Below the pieces are notes generated by a model. It was not told the DNA's origin. It ran no database searches and saw nothing but the letters and a program-made list of their open reading frames with translations. Below are positions 22,603 through 33,316 of a stretch of 64,000 nucleotides of DNA, one piece after another. Every line of letters starts with the position of its first letter. Positions within the stretch are counted from its first letter, which is position 1. Both the position numbers and the translations under genes were made by a program. The stretch comes from Solanum dulcamara (lineage: Eukaryota; Streptophyta; Magnoliopsida; Solanales; Solanaceae), in NCBI RefSeq assembly GCF_947179165.1, contig NC_077242.1:39874097-39938096 (forward strand), read 5' to 3'.

Positions 22603-23881
22603 CGGTGTAAAATCCTAGAAAAGATGTGCAGTGTATAAAAGTGACAAGTGGTAAGGCACTTTGTAACCCTATTAGTGCAGGTACTAAGCACACGAAAAGA
22701 TGTGCAGTGTATAAAAGTGACAAGTGGTAAGGCACTTTGTAACCCTATTAGTGCAGGTACTAAGCACACGAAAAGATGCACCTTCTGAGATTGATAAAAA
22801 TGCATGGAGACTTCCAGATAAGGTGGGTGTATTTGATGATGATTACAGAGCTGAGGAGATAGTATTGGAGAAAAAATAGAATTATTAGAAAAAAGGTACC
22901 AAGAAAGTTAAGACAGAGGTAGATCAACCATTGCCACCTCTTCGCAAGCCACCACCTCCATTTCACCATAGAATAATGAAAAAGGCTAAGGATGGAAATT
23001 TTTTGAAGTTTAACTCTATGCTCAAGTAGATATTGGTCAAAATCACATTGGTGGAAGCACTAGAGAAAATGCTAGCTTATGCCAAGTTAATGAAGGATTT
23101 GGTTACAAATAAGAGGACAGTTTCTTTTGAGCCAGCTAACAATTTACATCACTGTAGTTCCATTGCCACAGGTCCTTGGTTGAAAGATAGAAGATCCGAG
23201 CGCATTCACATACCTTGCACCATTAGTACTTTTGATTTGGGGCTCTATGTGACTTGGGGGATAACATTAACCTGTTGTCGGTGTAAAATCCTAGAAAAGA
23301 TGTGCAGTGTATAAAAGTGACAAGTGGTAAGGCACTTTGTAACCCTATTAGTGCAGGTACTAAGCACACAAAAAGATGCACCTTCTGAGATTGATAAAAA
23401 TGCATGGAGACTTCCAGATAACGTGGGTGTATTTGATGATGATTACAGAGCTGAGGAGCTAGTATTGGAGAAAAAATAGAATTATTAGAAAAAAGGTACC
23501 AAGAAAGTTAAGACAGAGGTAGATCAACCATTGCCACCTCTTCGCAAGCCACCACCTCCATTTCACCATAGAATAATGAAAAAGGCTAAGGATGGAAATT
23601 TTTTGAAGTTTAACTCTATGCTCAAGTAGATATTGGTCAAAATCACATTGGTGGAAGCACTAGAGAAAATGCTAGCTTATGCCAAGTTAATGAAGGATTT
23701 GGTTACAAATAAGAGGACAGTTTCTTTTGAGCCAGCTAACAATTTACATCACTGTAGTTCCATTGCCACAGGTCCTTGGTTGAAAAGATAGAAGATCCGA
23801 GCGCATTCACATACCTTGCACCATTAGTGCTTTTGATTTGGGGCTCTATGTGACTTGGGGGATAACATTAACCTGTTGTCG
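22603..23881 (+). repeat. Tandem duplication of a 0.6 kb gag-protease segment
   Basis: Two copies lie head to tail, 22603-23278 and 23279-23881. They differ at only a few positions, for example AGGAGATAG against AGGAGCTAG, and a one-base A insertion near 23786. Copy 1 is 76 bp longer because GAAAAGATGTGCAGTG... is itself doubled (22618-22693 and 22694-22769). The coding content is the gag C-terminus with proline-rich PPLRKPPPPF, running to the KMLAYAKLMKDL segment before protease. The near identity contrasts with the 15% LTR divergence of the element. Confidence 0.9.
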
Positions 23882-24340
23882 CTAGCCATCTACAGACAAT
23901 TAGGCTTGGGAGCCCCCAAACTAACTTTTATGTGACTGCTAATGACAGATAGATCTGTGAAACAACCAATAGGAATTTTGTGTGATGTATTGGTACGAGT
24001 AGGCCGATTCATCTTCCCTACCAATTTTGTCATACTAGATTGTCAGGTTGATTTTGAGGTTCCTATAATCTAGGGGAGACCATTTTAGGCAACTGGTAGA
24101 GCATTGGTGGATTAAAGAATCGAGAACATACACTCTGACTAAAGAATAAAGAAGTCAAGTTCATATATGTGCATCCATTAAACAACCAAAAGATAAGATA
24201 GTGATGTCTATGTTCGATGTCTAGTTAGAGAGTGCCGTTGATGTGCCTATTGAGGAGAGACTTGTTGTTGAGCCTTTAGCAGCTGTAATCACGAATTTTG
24301 AAGGTGTTGGTATTGAGGGGTATGATGAGTTTGTGGATTC
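23820..24340 (+). pseudogene. Element C aspartic protease region, broken
   Basis: After the second duplicate the frame reads ALCDLGDNINLLSLAIY (the retropepsin active-site loop is usually DLGASINLM), so the catalytic Asp is kept in a DLGD context. [14 protein letters not shown] and VILGRPFLATGRALVD-like text (interrupted by stops) follows about 24060-24110. This is the usual Athila protease layout between gag and RT. It would cleave the polyprotein, but this copy is interrupted by several stops. Confidence 0.78.
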
Positions 24341-24379
24341 TTTGAAGGGTATTGGATCATACACCTATGTCCCTAGAAG

Positions 24380-25940
24380 CTAGATCTTGATTTGAAGAAT
24401 AGGCCGACTCCACCCACTAAACTATCAATAAAGAAGCCGCCTTTACTCGAGCTCAAAGAATTCCAAGTCCATTTGAGGCATATATTTCTTGGTGAAAATA
24501 ACACTTTGCTAGTGATTGTGACTGTAGATTTGATTGAAGGACGTGTTATAACACTGGTTGAGGTATTACAAAGGTAAAAGAAAGCGATTGGTTAAACTAT
24601 TACTAATAAAATAGGTATTCCTCCTGGTATTTGCACTCATAAAATTCAGTTGGAGGAGGATTAGATTTTAAGTATTGAACAATAGAGGAGACTAAGCCCA
24701 CCTATATAAGAGGTAGTAAAGAAGGAAATTATTAAGTGGTTAGATACAGGTGTGGTATATCCCATATCAGATAGCAGCTGGGTTAGCCCAATTTAATGTG
24801 TCCTTAAAAAGGGAGGTCTACCAGTCATTGCAAATGATAAGAATGAGCTGGTCCCACTTAGGCAAGTCACTGGATGGGGAGTCTGCATGGATTAACAAAA
24901 GCTTAACAAATGAACTTTGAAGGACCATTTTCCAATGCCCTTCATGGACCAAATGCTAGATAGGTTGGAAAACTGAGTTTGGTACTATTTTCTAGATGGG
25001 TACTTTGGCTACAATCAGATCTCCATAGCGCTAGAGGACCAAGAAAATATGAATTTTACATGCCCTTATGGTATCTTTGCGTACAAGCACATGCCATTTG
25101 GACTATGTAATGCACCTGTTATATTCCACCAATGCATGATATCTATATTCTATGAAATGGTGGAGGACACTATTAAGGTATTTATGGATGATTTTTCTAT
25201 GGTAGATGATACTTTCGATGACTGTTTGTTGAATCTTAGCAGGGATTTACAAAGATATGAAGAGGCCAACCTTATACTGAACTAGGAAAATACAGCTCAT
25301 GGTTAAAGAAGGTATTATGCTGGGCTACAAGATTTCTAAAAAAAGGTTGGAGGTCGACAAGGGAAAGATAATGGTGATTGAGAAACTGCCTCCTCCTATC
25401 TCTGTAAAGGGTATCCATAGCTTCTTGAGAAATACAGGTTTTTATAGCCATTATTTCAAGGATTTCTCTAAATTTTCACACCCTTTGTGCAAGTTATTAG
25501 AGAAGAAGATAAAGTTTTACTTTGATGAGGTATGCATGAAAGCTTTTGAGTGTTAGAAGGAGAAGTTGATCTCAACACCAATGATTATTCCTCTAGATTG
25601 GTCTGCCTCATTTAAGATCATGGGTGATGCTAGTGGTGTAGCTTTGGGAGTTGTGTTGCAGAAAAAGCACAACAAGATCTTTTATCCCATATATTATGCT
25701 AGAAAAGTGCTAAATGCACCCCAAAGGAATTATACTATAACTGAATAAGAATTGTTGGCAGTAGTTTATGCATTCAAAAAATTTAGAGCATATATTTTGG
25801 GTACCAAGGTGATAGTGGACACTGACCATGTATCCTTACGATACTTATTGACAAAGAAGGAAGCTAAGCAAAGGTTAATCAGATGGGTGCTATTGCTCCA
25901 GGAATTTGATTTTGAGGTGAAGGACCTTTAAGGTAGTGAA
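24380..25940 (+). pseudogene. Element C reverse transcriptase and RNase H, broken
   Basis: The linker (RPTPPTKLSIKKPPLLELK) leads into RT with IPPGICTHKIQLEED, VKKEIIKWLDTGVVYPISDS, MPFGLCNAPVIFHQCM and the catalytic FMDD box (Asp codons 25187-25192). The connection segment includes EVDKGKIMVIEKLPPPISVK and DFSKFSHPLCKLLEKK. RNase H shows IMGDASGVALG (Asp near 25626), NYTITE and [12 protein letters not shown], ending near KDL. The FMDD box and the interrupted connection are typical of Athila/Tat. Stops at about 24665, 24898, 25283 and 25556 and a frameshift near 25290 break it. Confidence 0.88.
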
Positions 25941-27282
25941 ATTCAGGTGGCTAACCATTTTTCCAGGCTGGAAGATGAAAATAGAGGTAAGGATGAGCTT
26001 GATATTGATGATTCCTTCCCAGACGAACAAGTTTTGGCTTCCACACCTGATCTTGTTCCTTGGTTTACTGACTATGATAACTATCTTGTTAGTGATGTTA
26101 TGTCTGAGGATCTTACTTTCCAGAAGAGAAAGAAGTTCTTACACGATATTAACCGAAACTTCTAGGATGATCCATACTTATTCAGGATATGCGCTGACAA
26201 TGTCATCAGGAGGTGTATTCCAAAAGAAGAAATGTTATATATTTTATAGGCCTGTCACACATCTCAGGTAGGTTCACACCATAGCAGAAGTCATACTGTA
26301 CAAAAGGGTCTTCAATGTAGATACTACTATCCTACTATCTACAAAGATGCACATGGTTTGGTAAGGAGCTATGACCAGTGCCAAAGGCAGGGGAACATAT
26401 CCAGGCATCAAGAGATGCCTATGACACCAATCCTTGAGGTGAAGCTGTGTGATTTATGGGGCTGTTCGTGAGTTCATATGGGATGAAATACATTCTTATG
26501 GAAGTTTATTATGCCTCAAAGTGGGTGGAAGATATCTCCCTACAAAATACTGAGACAAAGAGTATTACTGGTTTTCAGTGGAGAAACATCGTTTCTAGGT
26601 TTGGGAGTCCTAGGGTTATCATCAGTGATGTGGGTTCCCATTTTTGCAATAAGATCTTTCGGAACCTTCTAGCAAAATACGGTGTGTGGCAATACAAGAT
26701 AGCTACTCCATATCACCCCAGTCTAGTGACCAGGTTAAGGTTTCAAACCGCGAAATCAAGGAGATTCTTGCCAAGTTTGTGAATGCTAATAGGGCTGATT
26801 GGGTAGGAAGATGGATGATGCTCTATGGGCATATCTAACAGCTTTCAAAAATCCCATTGGCATGTCCCCATAACAATTAGTGTTTGGAAAGTCATTTCAT
26901 TTGCTTATGGATCTAGAACACAAGACAATGTGGGCACTGAAAAAGCTAAACCTGAGTTGGAGTAAGGCTTCCATATGAAGCTAGATCAAATCATCGAGAT
27001 GGATGAGTTTACAAAGAATGGATGAAAATGTATCATGATAGGCATATTAAGAATCTCAAATTCAGCATTGGAGACAAAGTGTTACCATTTACTTCCAGGC
27101 TGAGGTTGTTTCCAGGCAAGCTACAGTTTAAGTGGTATAGACCTTTCACCATCACACATGTATTCTCTCATGGGTCAGTCGATCTTGAAGCTCAAGATGG
27201 TCATAGGTTCAAGGTAAATGGTCAGGGGGTGAAACTGTACTTGGGATCCCTTAAAGAAGTGAAAAGTGTTGAAGAACTCTAG
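25941..27282 (+). pseudogene. Element C integrase, broken
   Basis: Begins with VANHFSRLEDENRGKDELD at the RNase H/integrase border. The zinc-binding domain (about 26260-26410) is decayed, with a DQCQRQGNISRHQEM remnant that keeps only one clear cysteine. In the catalytic core, YILMEVYYASKWVE and SRFGSPRVIISDVGSHFCN are clear, with the second catalytic Asp at codon 26627. The first Asp (usually DFMGPF) is replaced by a GLFVSS start after a stop. ATPYHPS follows, and the C-terminal GPF-like module RLRLFPGKLQFKWYRPFTI and YLGSL close at 27282. Integrase would insert the cDNA; this copy is dead. Confidence 0.85.
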
Positions 27283-28947
27283 CTTGATGACGTTTGATAA
27301 TCAAGGAACATGTGTCATGCAAAGACATTAAATCAAGTGCTGCATGGGAGGCAACCCATGGGGAAAAGCTTCATAAAGTCTGAGTAGTGGAGTAACCCAC
27401 GTTGTGCCGTAATGTTAAATCATGTGCTACTTGGGAGGCAACCCAAGGATTGTTTTCGTAAAAGATAGGCTAAATTATGTTATTTGATGTTTTCCTAGTG
27501 TGACGAAGTGTTACATGGGTGCAAGGTCTCAAAGGAGGAGGAAAACATTGAAAATTGGCAAAGGTTCCCCACCACAGGGACTAATATAGACCATATAGGG
27601 CACCTGTCCCATGGTGGAGTAGCGTAATGAGCACAGGTTTAAGGAACTTCAGGATTACGGGATGGATTATATCCCATGATTAACTTCACAAACCATTTTA
27701 CCTTCTATGAATCCTTGGAAAGGTCACTCACTTATTCTTTATGTCCAGCACTATGGGAGGGATTATGGCTCATAAAGATATTAACAGACAATTTTACTTA
27801 CCGTGAAGCCCAGATGAGATCCCCTATTTTTTACCAAGTCCCAGTTACGAAAGACAATGTGACCCATTGCACTCTTCATGAGTATCCACCACGGGTCGTG
27901 AAACTTGAGATGGCTAATTAATTTTTAGTTGACCCGAGTACAAAATAATTAGGGATTATTGGTTTATTACCTATTTAGCCCCAAAAATTTGGGTCATTCT
28001 CTTTCTCTCCCACTACGAACCAAAGCAAACAACACCCCTCCGATCCCTCATCGTGAAAACTACTTTATTTCCCATCGATTTAAGTTGTGAATAGTGTTTT
28101 TATGTGTAGTTCGAGTGTCTTAGTCCCTGAAACTATGAAAATCTATGGGTGTAAAGTAAACATTGAATGAGTCAAGTAAGTGCTCTTTTCAATCCCTTGG
28201 GATGATGAAATATGGTGTTTTGCTTTAGTTCTAGAACATTTATGCATAGTTATTAGGATAGTTTTGACTATGTGTGTATCTTTGAATGTGCATAGTATGT
28301 AGGGATAGAGTGATTTGAATTCAGATAGTAGTAGTTTAAATGTGGAATTAAGGCATACTTGTAATTGTTTAACCATGAATTTCTGATTGTTGATTGGTGT
28401 GTTTCAATGTGCCTAATCTGCTTGAAATGGTGTGAATAATGCATTGTGATATGTGAGGAATCTTAAACATTGGTAGAACTGAGGATTTGGGAATGACGAC
28501 ATTCACTACAGATCGTATTGCACTTTACGATCTATAGTGTAGGCTCGTTGTCTCCTCTTTTGAAAAAGTTTCCAAGTGTAGGATCACAGAAGGCATCACA
28601 GACCTTGAATTTCATAACGGGCCATGGTGTTGTTCTATGGTCCAGCACTTAGAAAACTTTTCGGGCACCTCCTGAGGCCTAGGTGCTAGAAGGAACCACA
28701 GAGACCTTCACAGTCCGTGAAGGTTCATCGTACTAATACACTTTGAAAATTTTCTGACACATTGAAAAATACAAAAAGAGCTTTTATATCAGTTTCCATT
28801 TGTGATAACCCTATCATATATTCAATGATGTTATTTTTTAAGGGTTATTGTCATGCTTGTACGAAACATGGGAAAGTCAGATTACCCATTTAAATTTATC
28901 ACATCATATTGTTAAGTTACTAACCATGTGTCACTTTCACAGGTACC
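27283..28947 (+). other. Element C region between pol and third ORF
   Basis: Non-coding. It holds two related short hairpins (27343-27360 and 27430-27447), a block with CCACCACAGGG, CCCATGGTGG and similar palindromic words (about 27570-27615 and 28495-28735) like those in the LTR, and an acceptor-like CACTTTCACAG at 28932-28942, six bases before the next ATG. The 81- and 77-residue frames here have no recognisable domain. Confidence 0.7.
27343..27447 (+). ncRNA. Pair of short hairpins with compensatory stem change
   Basis: CATGGG-AGGCAA-CCCATG (27343-27360) and CTTGGG-AGGCAA-CCCAAG (27430-27447) each form a perfect 6-bp stem with the same hexaloop. At the second stem position A-T in one becomes T-A in the other, so pairing is kept while sequence changes. 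The preceding 17 bases (AAATCAWGTGCTRC-like) are also repeated. It may be a structured RNA signal between integrase and the downstream ORF. Function unknown. Confidence 0.45.
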
Positions 28948-30420
28948 ATGGCACGACCACGCACCAAGAATGCTTCTAACTACCAACTCCATGACTTCAC
29001 ATCTGAGGAATTAGAGCATGAGTCGGGTAGCGATGAATCCAGTAGATCTAAAGTATAGGTTGCCATCACTATCTCTCCTTATGCACCTCTCATGACTAGA
29101 TCTAAGGTGGCTACTAAGGCCGATGCCACTACTTCTTAGTTTGTAGAGGAGGAAGCTGACTCGACCAATAAGGCAAGCAGATACGCAACACAATTAGGTG
29201 AGGACGGTAGTGAAACCTTTGCAGCAAGTGTTGAGGATGATGGGATTAATTTTATAGAGAGGTTTACTCTCAAAAAATAAAGTGACCCAGTTGCATGCCA
29301 TAAAGTTATTAATTTTCTAAGAGATAGGTGGCCTGTTTTGAGTCAGAATGATATCTTTGCAAATCTTCTAACTAAAGTGTCCAAAGGCTTGGAAAAATGA
29401 GCCATTATGGCAGAGGTCTTGATGGTCACTAATAACCGCTTCGCCCTGGCTGAACTCAAAGAACTCTTTTACAAGCATCATTTTGAGTGATTGACAAATT
29501 ACCTAGAGTATTATGGTGAAACTCTAGTCTAGGAGTTCTATTCTACCGCCATGATGAATACTAAGCCCAAGGAGACCTCAAAAAAGAATAAAAAGGCCTT
29601 GAATTAAAGAAACCACAGTTGGATGAAGTCACAGTTCATAGAAAGGTAGTGGATATCTCAGAGACTACAATCAACAAGTTCTTCTATGGTCCAGAATTCC
29701 AGAATGATGTTTGGATAGGTCTCTATGAGCACTACCACCATAAGGTCAGTGATGAGGCAAAGATGAGCGATCCTAAGGTGCGATGATATATTATGGGATG
29801 GATTATAGGGTATATTGCTATTGAGAGAGTAAATACGTCGTGGGTCACTAATCCCAGGCAATTAATTGCTAAGGCTTCCCACACTTTCCTAGCCAAGTTT
29901 TAGTGGGCCATTTTCTGTGCTCATCTCCACCCAATAATGAATGACAACATTCTCCACCCCATACAGGCATCACTAGTAGCTATATTATGGCTTATTTTGT
30001 ACTACACAATAGTCGGGTAATTACAGGCAAAATTTAAGACCGGGCATTTAATGAGAAAGATGAAAAGTATGATTAGGAGGTTATGTGAGTTTGTGGTTAC
30101 CCAGTCAATCGCCACTTTGACAAGACCATCAGAATGATGAATTCCACCAATGTGACATTAATAAAAGATTTGGACAACCCACTATACAAGACCAAATCGA
30201 GCTGACCTATTGGGCCAGTCACTATGCCCACAGGTCCTCCCCCTCCTACTCTTACTTTGAAGGGTGAGACTTCATTCCCTCCAATGGAGTAGGCCATAGA
30301 GCAGCCCGAGGGTGACACCAGGCCTACCCTTTCTATACCATTAGTTTCAAGACCGAGGGTGAAGTTTTTGTTGCCACGTTTATTTTCTTTGAAGTGTATA
30401 TCTAGTAGAACTGGCATGTT
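28948..30420 (+). pseudogene. Element C third ORF (env-position, plant transposon protein-like), broken
   Basis: From the ATG at 28948 the frame reads MARPRTKNASNYQL, then DFTSEELEHESGSDE and MTRSKVATKADA (low-complexity acidic/basic N-terminus). A conserved-looking block follows: VINFLRDRWPVLSQNDIF, MVTNNRFALAELKELFY, DISETTINKFFYGP, YIMGWIIGYIA and AKASHTFLAKF*WAIFCAHLHP. These match my memory of the 'putative plant transposon protein' domain common in Solanaceae Athila/Tat elements. Near 30230 a proline-rich PTGPPPPTLTL tail occurs. Position after integrase is that of the Athila env-like gene, but I see no signal peptide or membrane helix, so an envelope role is not supported. About ten stops or frameshifts are present. 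Confidence 0.72.
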
Positions 30421-31838
30421 TAGATTGTTTTGTGTGTAAATACAAGAGTTTTTAGAAGTATATTATCCTTTGAAAGAATGAGTTGAACTGAACATAAATG
30501 ACTCCCAATTGAAAATTAATTTGTGATATACTTTGTGATTGGTCTGGCTTGTGAAAACTGACTTGTTAGGATCTTTATAGAATATTGTACATATTGATTT
30601 TTCAATCAAATGCTAGCTAGGACATGAATAGGTTGATTAGCACCGAATAGTATAACATATGTGCCATATGTGTGTGAGTGTAACTACTTAGTTTGAACAA
30701 TGCATCTGTAAGCTAGAATTTGTCTAGTTTGTCTCACTGAAATGACTGAATAGCTTGATTAGGAAAGGATCATAGGCCATTGTTGAAAATGAGTCAATTA
30801 GATTAAAAATAACCAACCAAATGATGTTGTACCCTTTGAACCAAATGATTGAACTTTAATAGACCTTTTCTTTGATTAAACACAATTCAGTTTCCCTTGT
30901 TGTCTGTAAATCTTTATTTTGGCCCTGGTCCCTCCAAGGAAAATGTGTACCTTGACTCAGGCTAAAAGAATAAGTTGAGGGTGACTACTATAAGTATAAG
31001 CAGTTTGTGAATATTTATCTTGGCCCTAGTTTTTTCTAGGAGATTATGTACTTCAACTCAAGCCAAAAGCCTAAGATGAGGGTGGCTACCATACAGAAAA
31101 GCAGAAAAATTAGGGTATGAAAAGAATGGTGGGATAAGAAAAAACAAAAAACATGGGTTGTGACCTTAAGTGAAAAAGAAAATAAGTATAAAAGTGAGTT
31201 ATAAAGAAAGAATAAGATTCAACAAAAGCGAAAACCACTTCTGAGAAGAAAGAATGAGAAAATAAGGGAACAATAAGAATTTGGGAGGTTGTAAGCAAGT
31301 AGCTAAGTCAAAGTAGTGTGTGGAGGGAAAAAGTAGTCACTTTTATCCTAAATATATCCTACCTGAGCCCGAGCCTACGTTACAAGACTAAAAAGTCCTA
31401 TTGTGATCCTAAAAAGCTTTTTCAAGAGTTCAAGTGGTGAGAATAAGGACAAGCCTATGGTCTGTACTTTTACATTTGATTGAACTTCTTTTGAAAGTGC
31501 GAGTAGTTTTGTTCCAGTATCTATTTATCCATTATACACTATGTGAGAGACTTCTTTGATGAGAAGGCATTATGGTTATATTGTTGAGATACTGTCTTTG
31601 CTAGTACACTGTCATTTGTATTTGCTTGGTTGAGTGTGAGTAGTGTGAAGTCGTAAATCAATCCTTGTTAGTTAGTTGGACTGCCAGTGTATTGCATACT
31701 GAGAAACTTAAATAGGAGGGTCGTGGTTGATGTGTTGGGCTACTATATATCTATTTATAGTCATTTGTATTTGCATATCTTGCTATTTTGTTTTGTTTCA
31801 TTTCTTGAGGAAAAATAATGGCTCTAAGTTTAGGGTGT
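30421..31838 (+). other. Element C 3' untranslated region
   Basis: AT-rich, non-coding. It contains a purine-rich A/G stretch (about 31110-31330) and two related text blocks with TTGGCCCTGGTCCC / TTGGCCCTAGTT followed by GTACYT and ACTCARGC (about 30915-30965 and 31015-31065), a local imperfect duplication of about 100 bp. The region just before the 3' LTR (GGCTCTAAGTTTAGGGTGT) is a weak polypurine tract. Confidence 0.65.
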
Positions 31839-33316
31839 TGATGTGTTGCGTATTTACAACACTTTCAATGCTCAAAACTATGAATTAGTGTGTCTTGCAA
31901 GCATGTTTCTATAGATATGATGTGTGTTTTGTTTATGTTGTAGGAAAATAAGTTGCACAAAAGTTTGGATGATATTGTGGGCCTAAGATGTTGTTTATTG
32001 AAGACTGAGGAATACGAGCTACACCACAGACCATAGTGCCTTGCACGGGTCATGGTGGCTGTTGTAATTCTGACCTTGTGATGAGGATGCTGCTGAAATT
32101 TTGACCAAGTTAACTCCATAGAACCATTCATAGGCCATGGATCCCACTACAGACCCTGATGACTGATCGTAAAGGCTGATAGAAGAAATTGGAGAATTGG
32201 CAAAGGCTATCACCACGGACTCCAATATGGATCATATTCAGCACCATGAGGTGTGATGATTGCTCGTGAAGATATGAAGGCTAGACAACATGAAGCCAAG
32301 TTAAACACCACGGAGGAGGACCACAGACCGTGAAGTTCAGTATGGTCCGAGGTGAGTAAGCGTGAACTATGCCGACTTAAGTTTTCCTTTTTGGTTTAGG
32401 ATTAGGTTTTGTATTTCAATAAATACTCAAGTTTATTTTGTTTTTAAGGTTATGAAGTTTATTATTAGTTTTTGAATATTATTGTGGACGACATTGAAGA
32501 TATATTCTACTACTTTTTGAAATTGATTTTTGAAATACAATTTCAATTTTCATTCTTGATTAATAAATTCTATATAAATTTTTATTCTTTTACTTACAAT
32601 TATGAGTAACTAATCCCACAACTAGGGTTGTGGGAACCATGACAAAATAATGAAGTAGATAAACGTGTAAAATGATTACTATGATTTTTCTTGCATGTAT
32701 TGTGATATTCTTTGTTTATAATTCTTTATTGATGAGTTCACACATTAGGAACCTTCCCTTATTCATTGCTTTCTTAGGAGGGAGGTAGTGATTAGGAAAA
32801 TATTATCATAACAAAAATTTACAGGAACAAAACTTCATCTAAGTTACTTGAGCCCAAGATGGGATAGTACTCTGAGATCTAGAGCGAGGGTTAGTAAACC
32901 ACACATTCTAAGACTGGGAGGAGATGACTGGTATGTGTCTAAGAAGGACTGGGAGGTTAATTAAATATTACATAACTCGCTAGATTTTGCATGCAACTCA
33001 TTGAAAGGATACAACTAACACAATTGGCTGCTGGGTTAAACATCATGGGAATACAATCCTAGCTTAATTCTCACATTGTTCACAACCTAATTACTAGTTG
33101 CTTTGTTATTGCATCATTTAGTGTTACTAACTCAATCAACAAAACCCCCATTTTACTTTATGCACTTTTGTCTTTAGGAAGTACAAACTACAACTGAAAA
33201 GTAATTTCTAATAGACTTATTTCAACCAATTTTCTATGGGATTGACCCTGACTCTTAGTTGGGTAAATAATGCTAACGATCATCTATATTTCTTTTAAAA
33301 GTATACACGAAAATCA
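31839..33316 (+). repeat. 3' LTR of element C
   Basis: It repeats 19497-21036, starting TGATGTGTTGCG and ending GAAAATCA. The palindrome-rich part lies at 32015-32360. It is about 60 bp shorter than the 5' copy. ATAGC follows as the right target-site copy, and D pol coding then resumes. Confidence 0.85.

Larger units (their letters stand above)
19497..33316 (+). mobile_element. Athila-like LTR retrotransposon C, nested in D pol
   Basis: LTRs at 19497-21036 and 31839-33316 flank a 10.8 kb interior with a tRNA-Asp-type primer site, gag, protease, RT, RNase H, integrase and a third ORF after pol. That order, with LTRs of about 1.5 kb, fits the Athila branch of Ty3/gypsy. Flanking 5-mers ATGAC (19492-19496) and ATAGC (33317-33321) are each one base from ATGGC, the sequence expected in intact D pol, so they are a decayed target-site duplication. 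By eye the LTRs agree at about 85% over the first 200 bp, so the insertion is old. All frames carry stops. Confidence 0.87.

Noticed and set aside
27340..27450. tRNA-like gene around the GGGAGGCAACCC motifs
   Set aside because: Only single 6-bp stems are present. No T-loop, anticodon arm or acceptor stem can be built.
28948..30420. Retroviral envelope gene in element C
   Set aside because: Position fits, but no signal peptide, cleavage site or transmembrane helix is visible. The text matches a plant transposon-protein domain instead.
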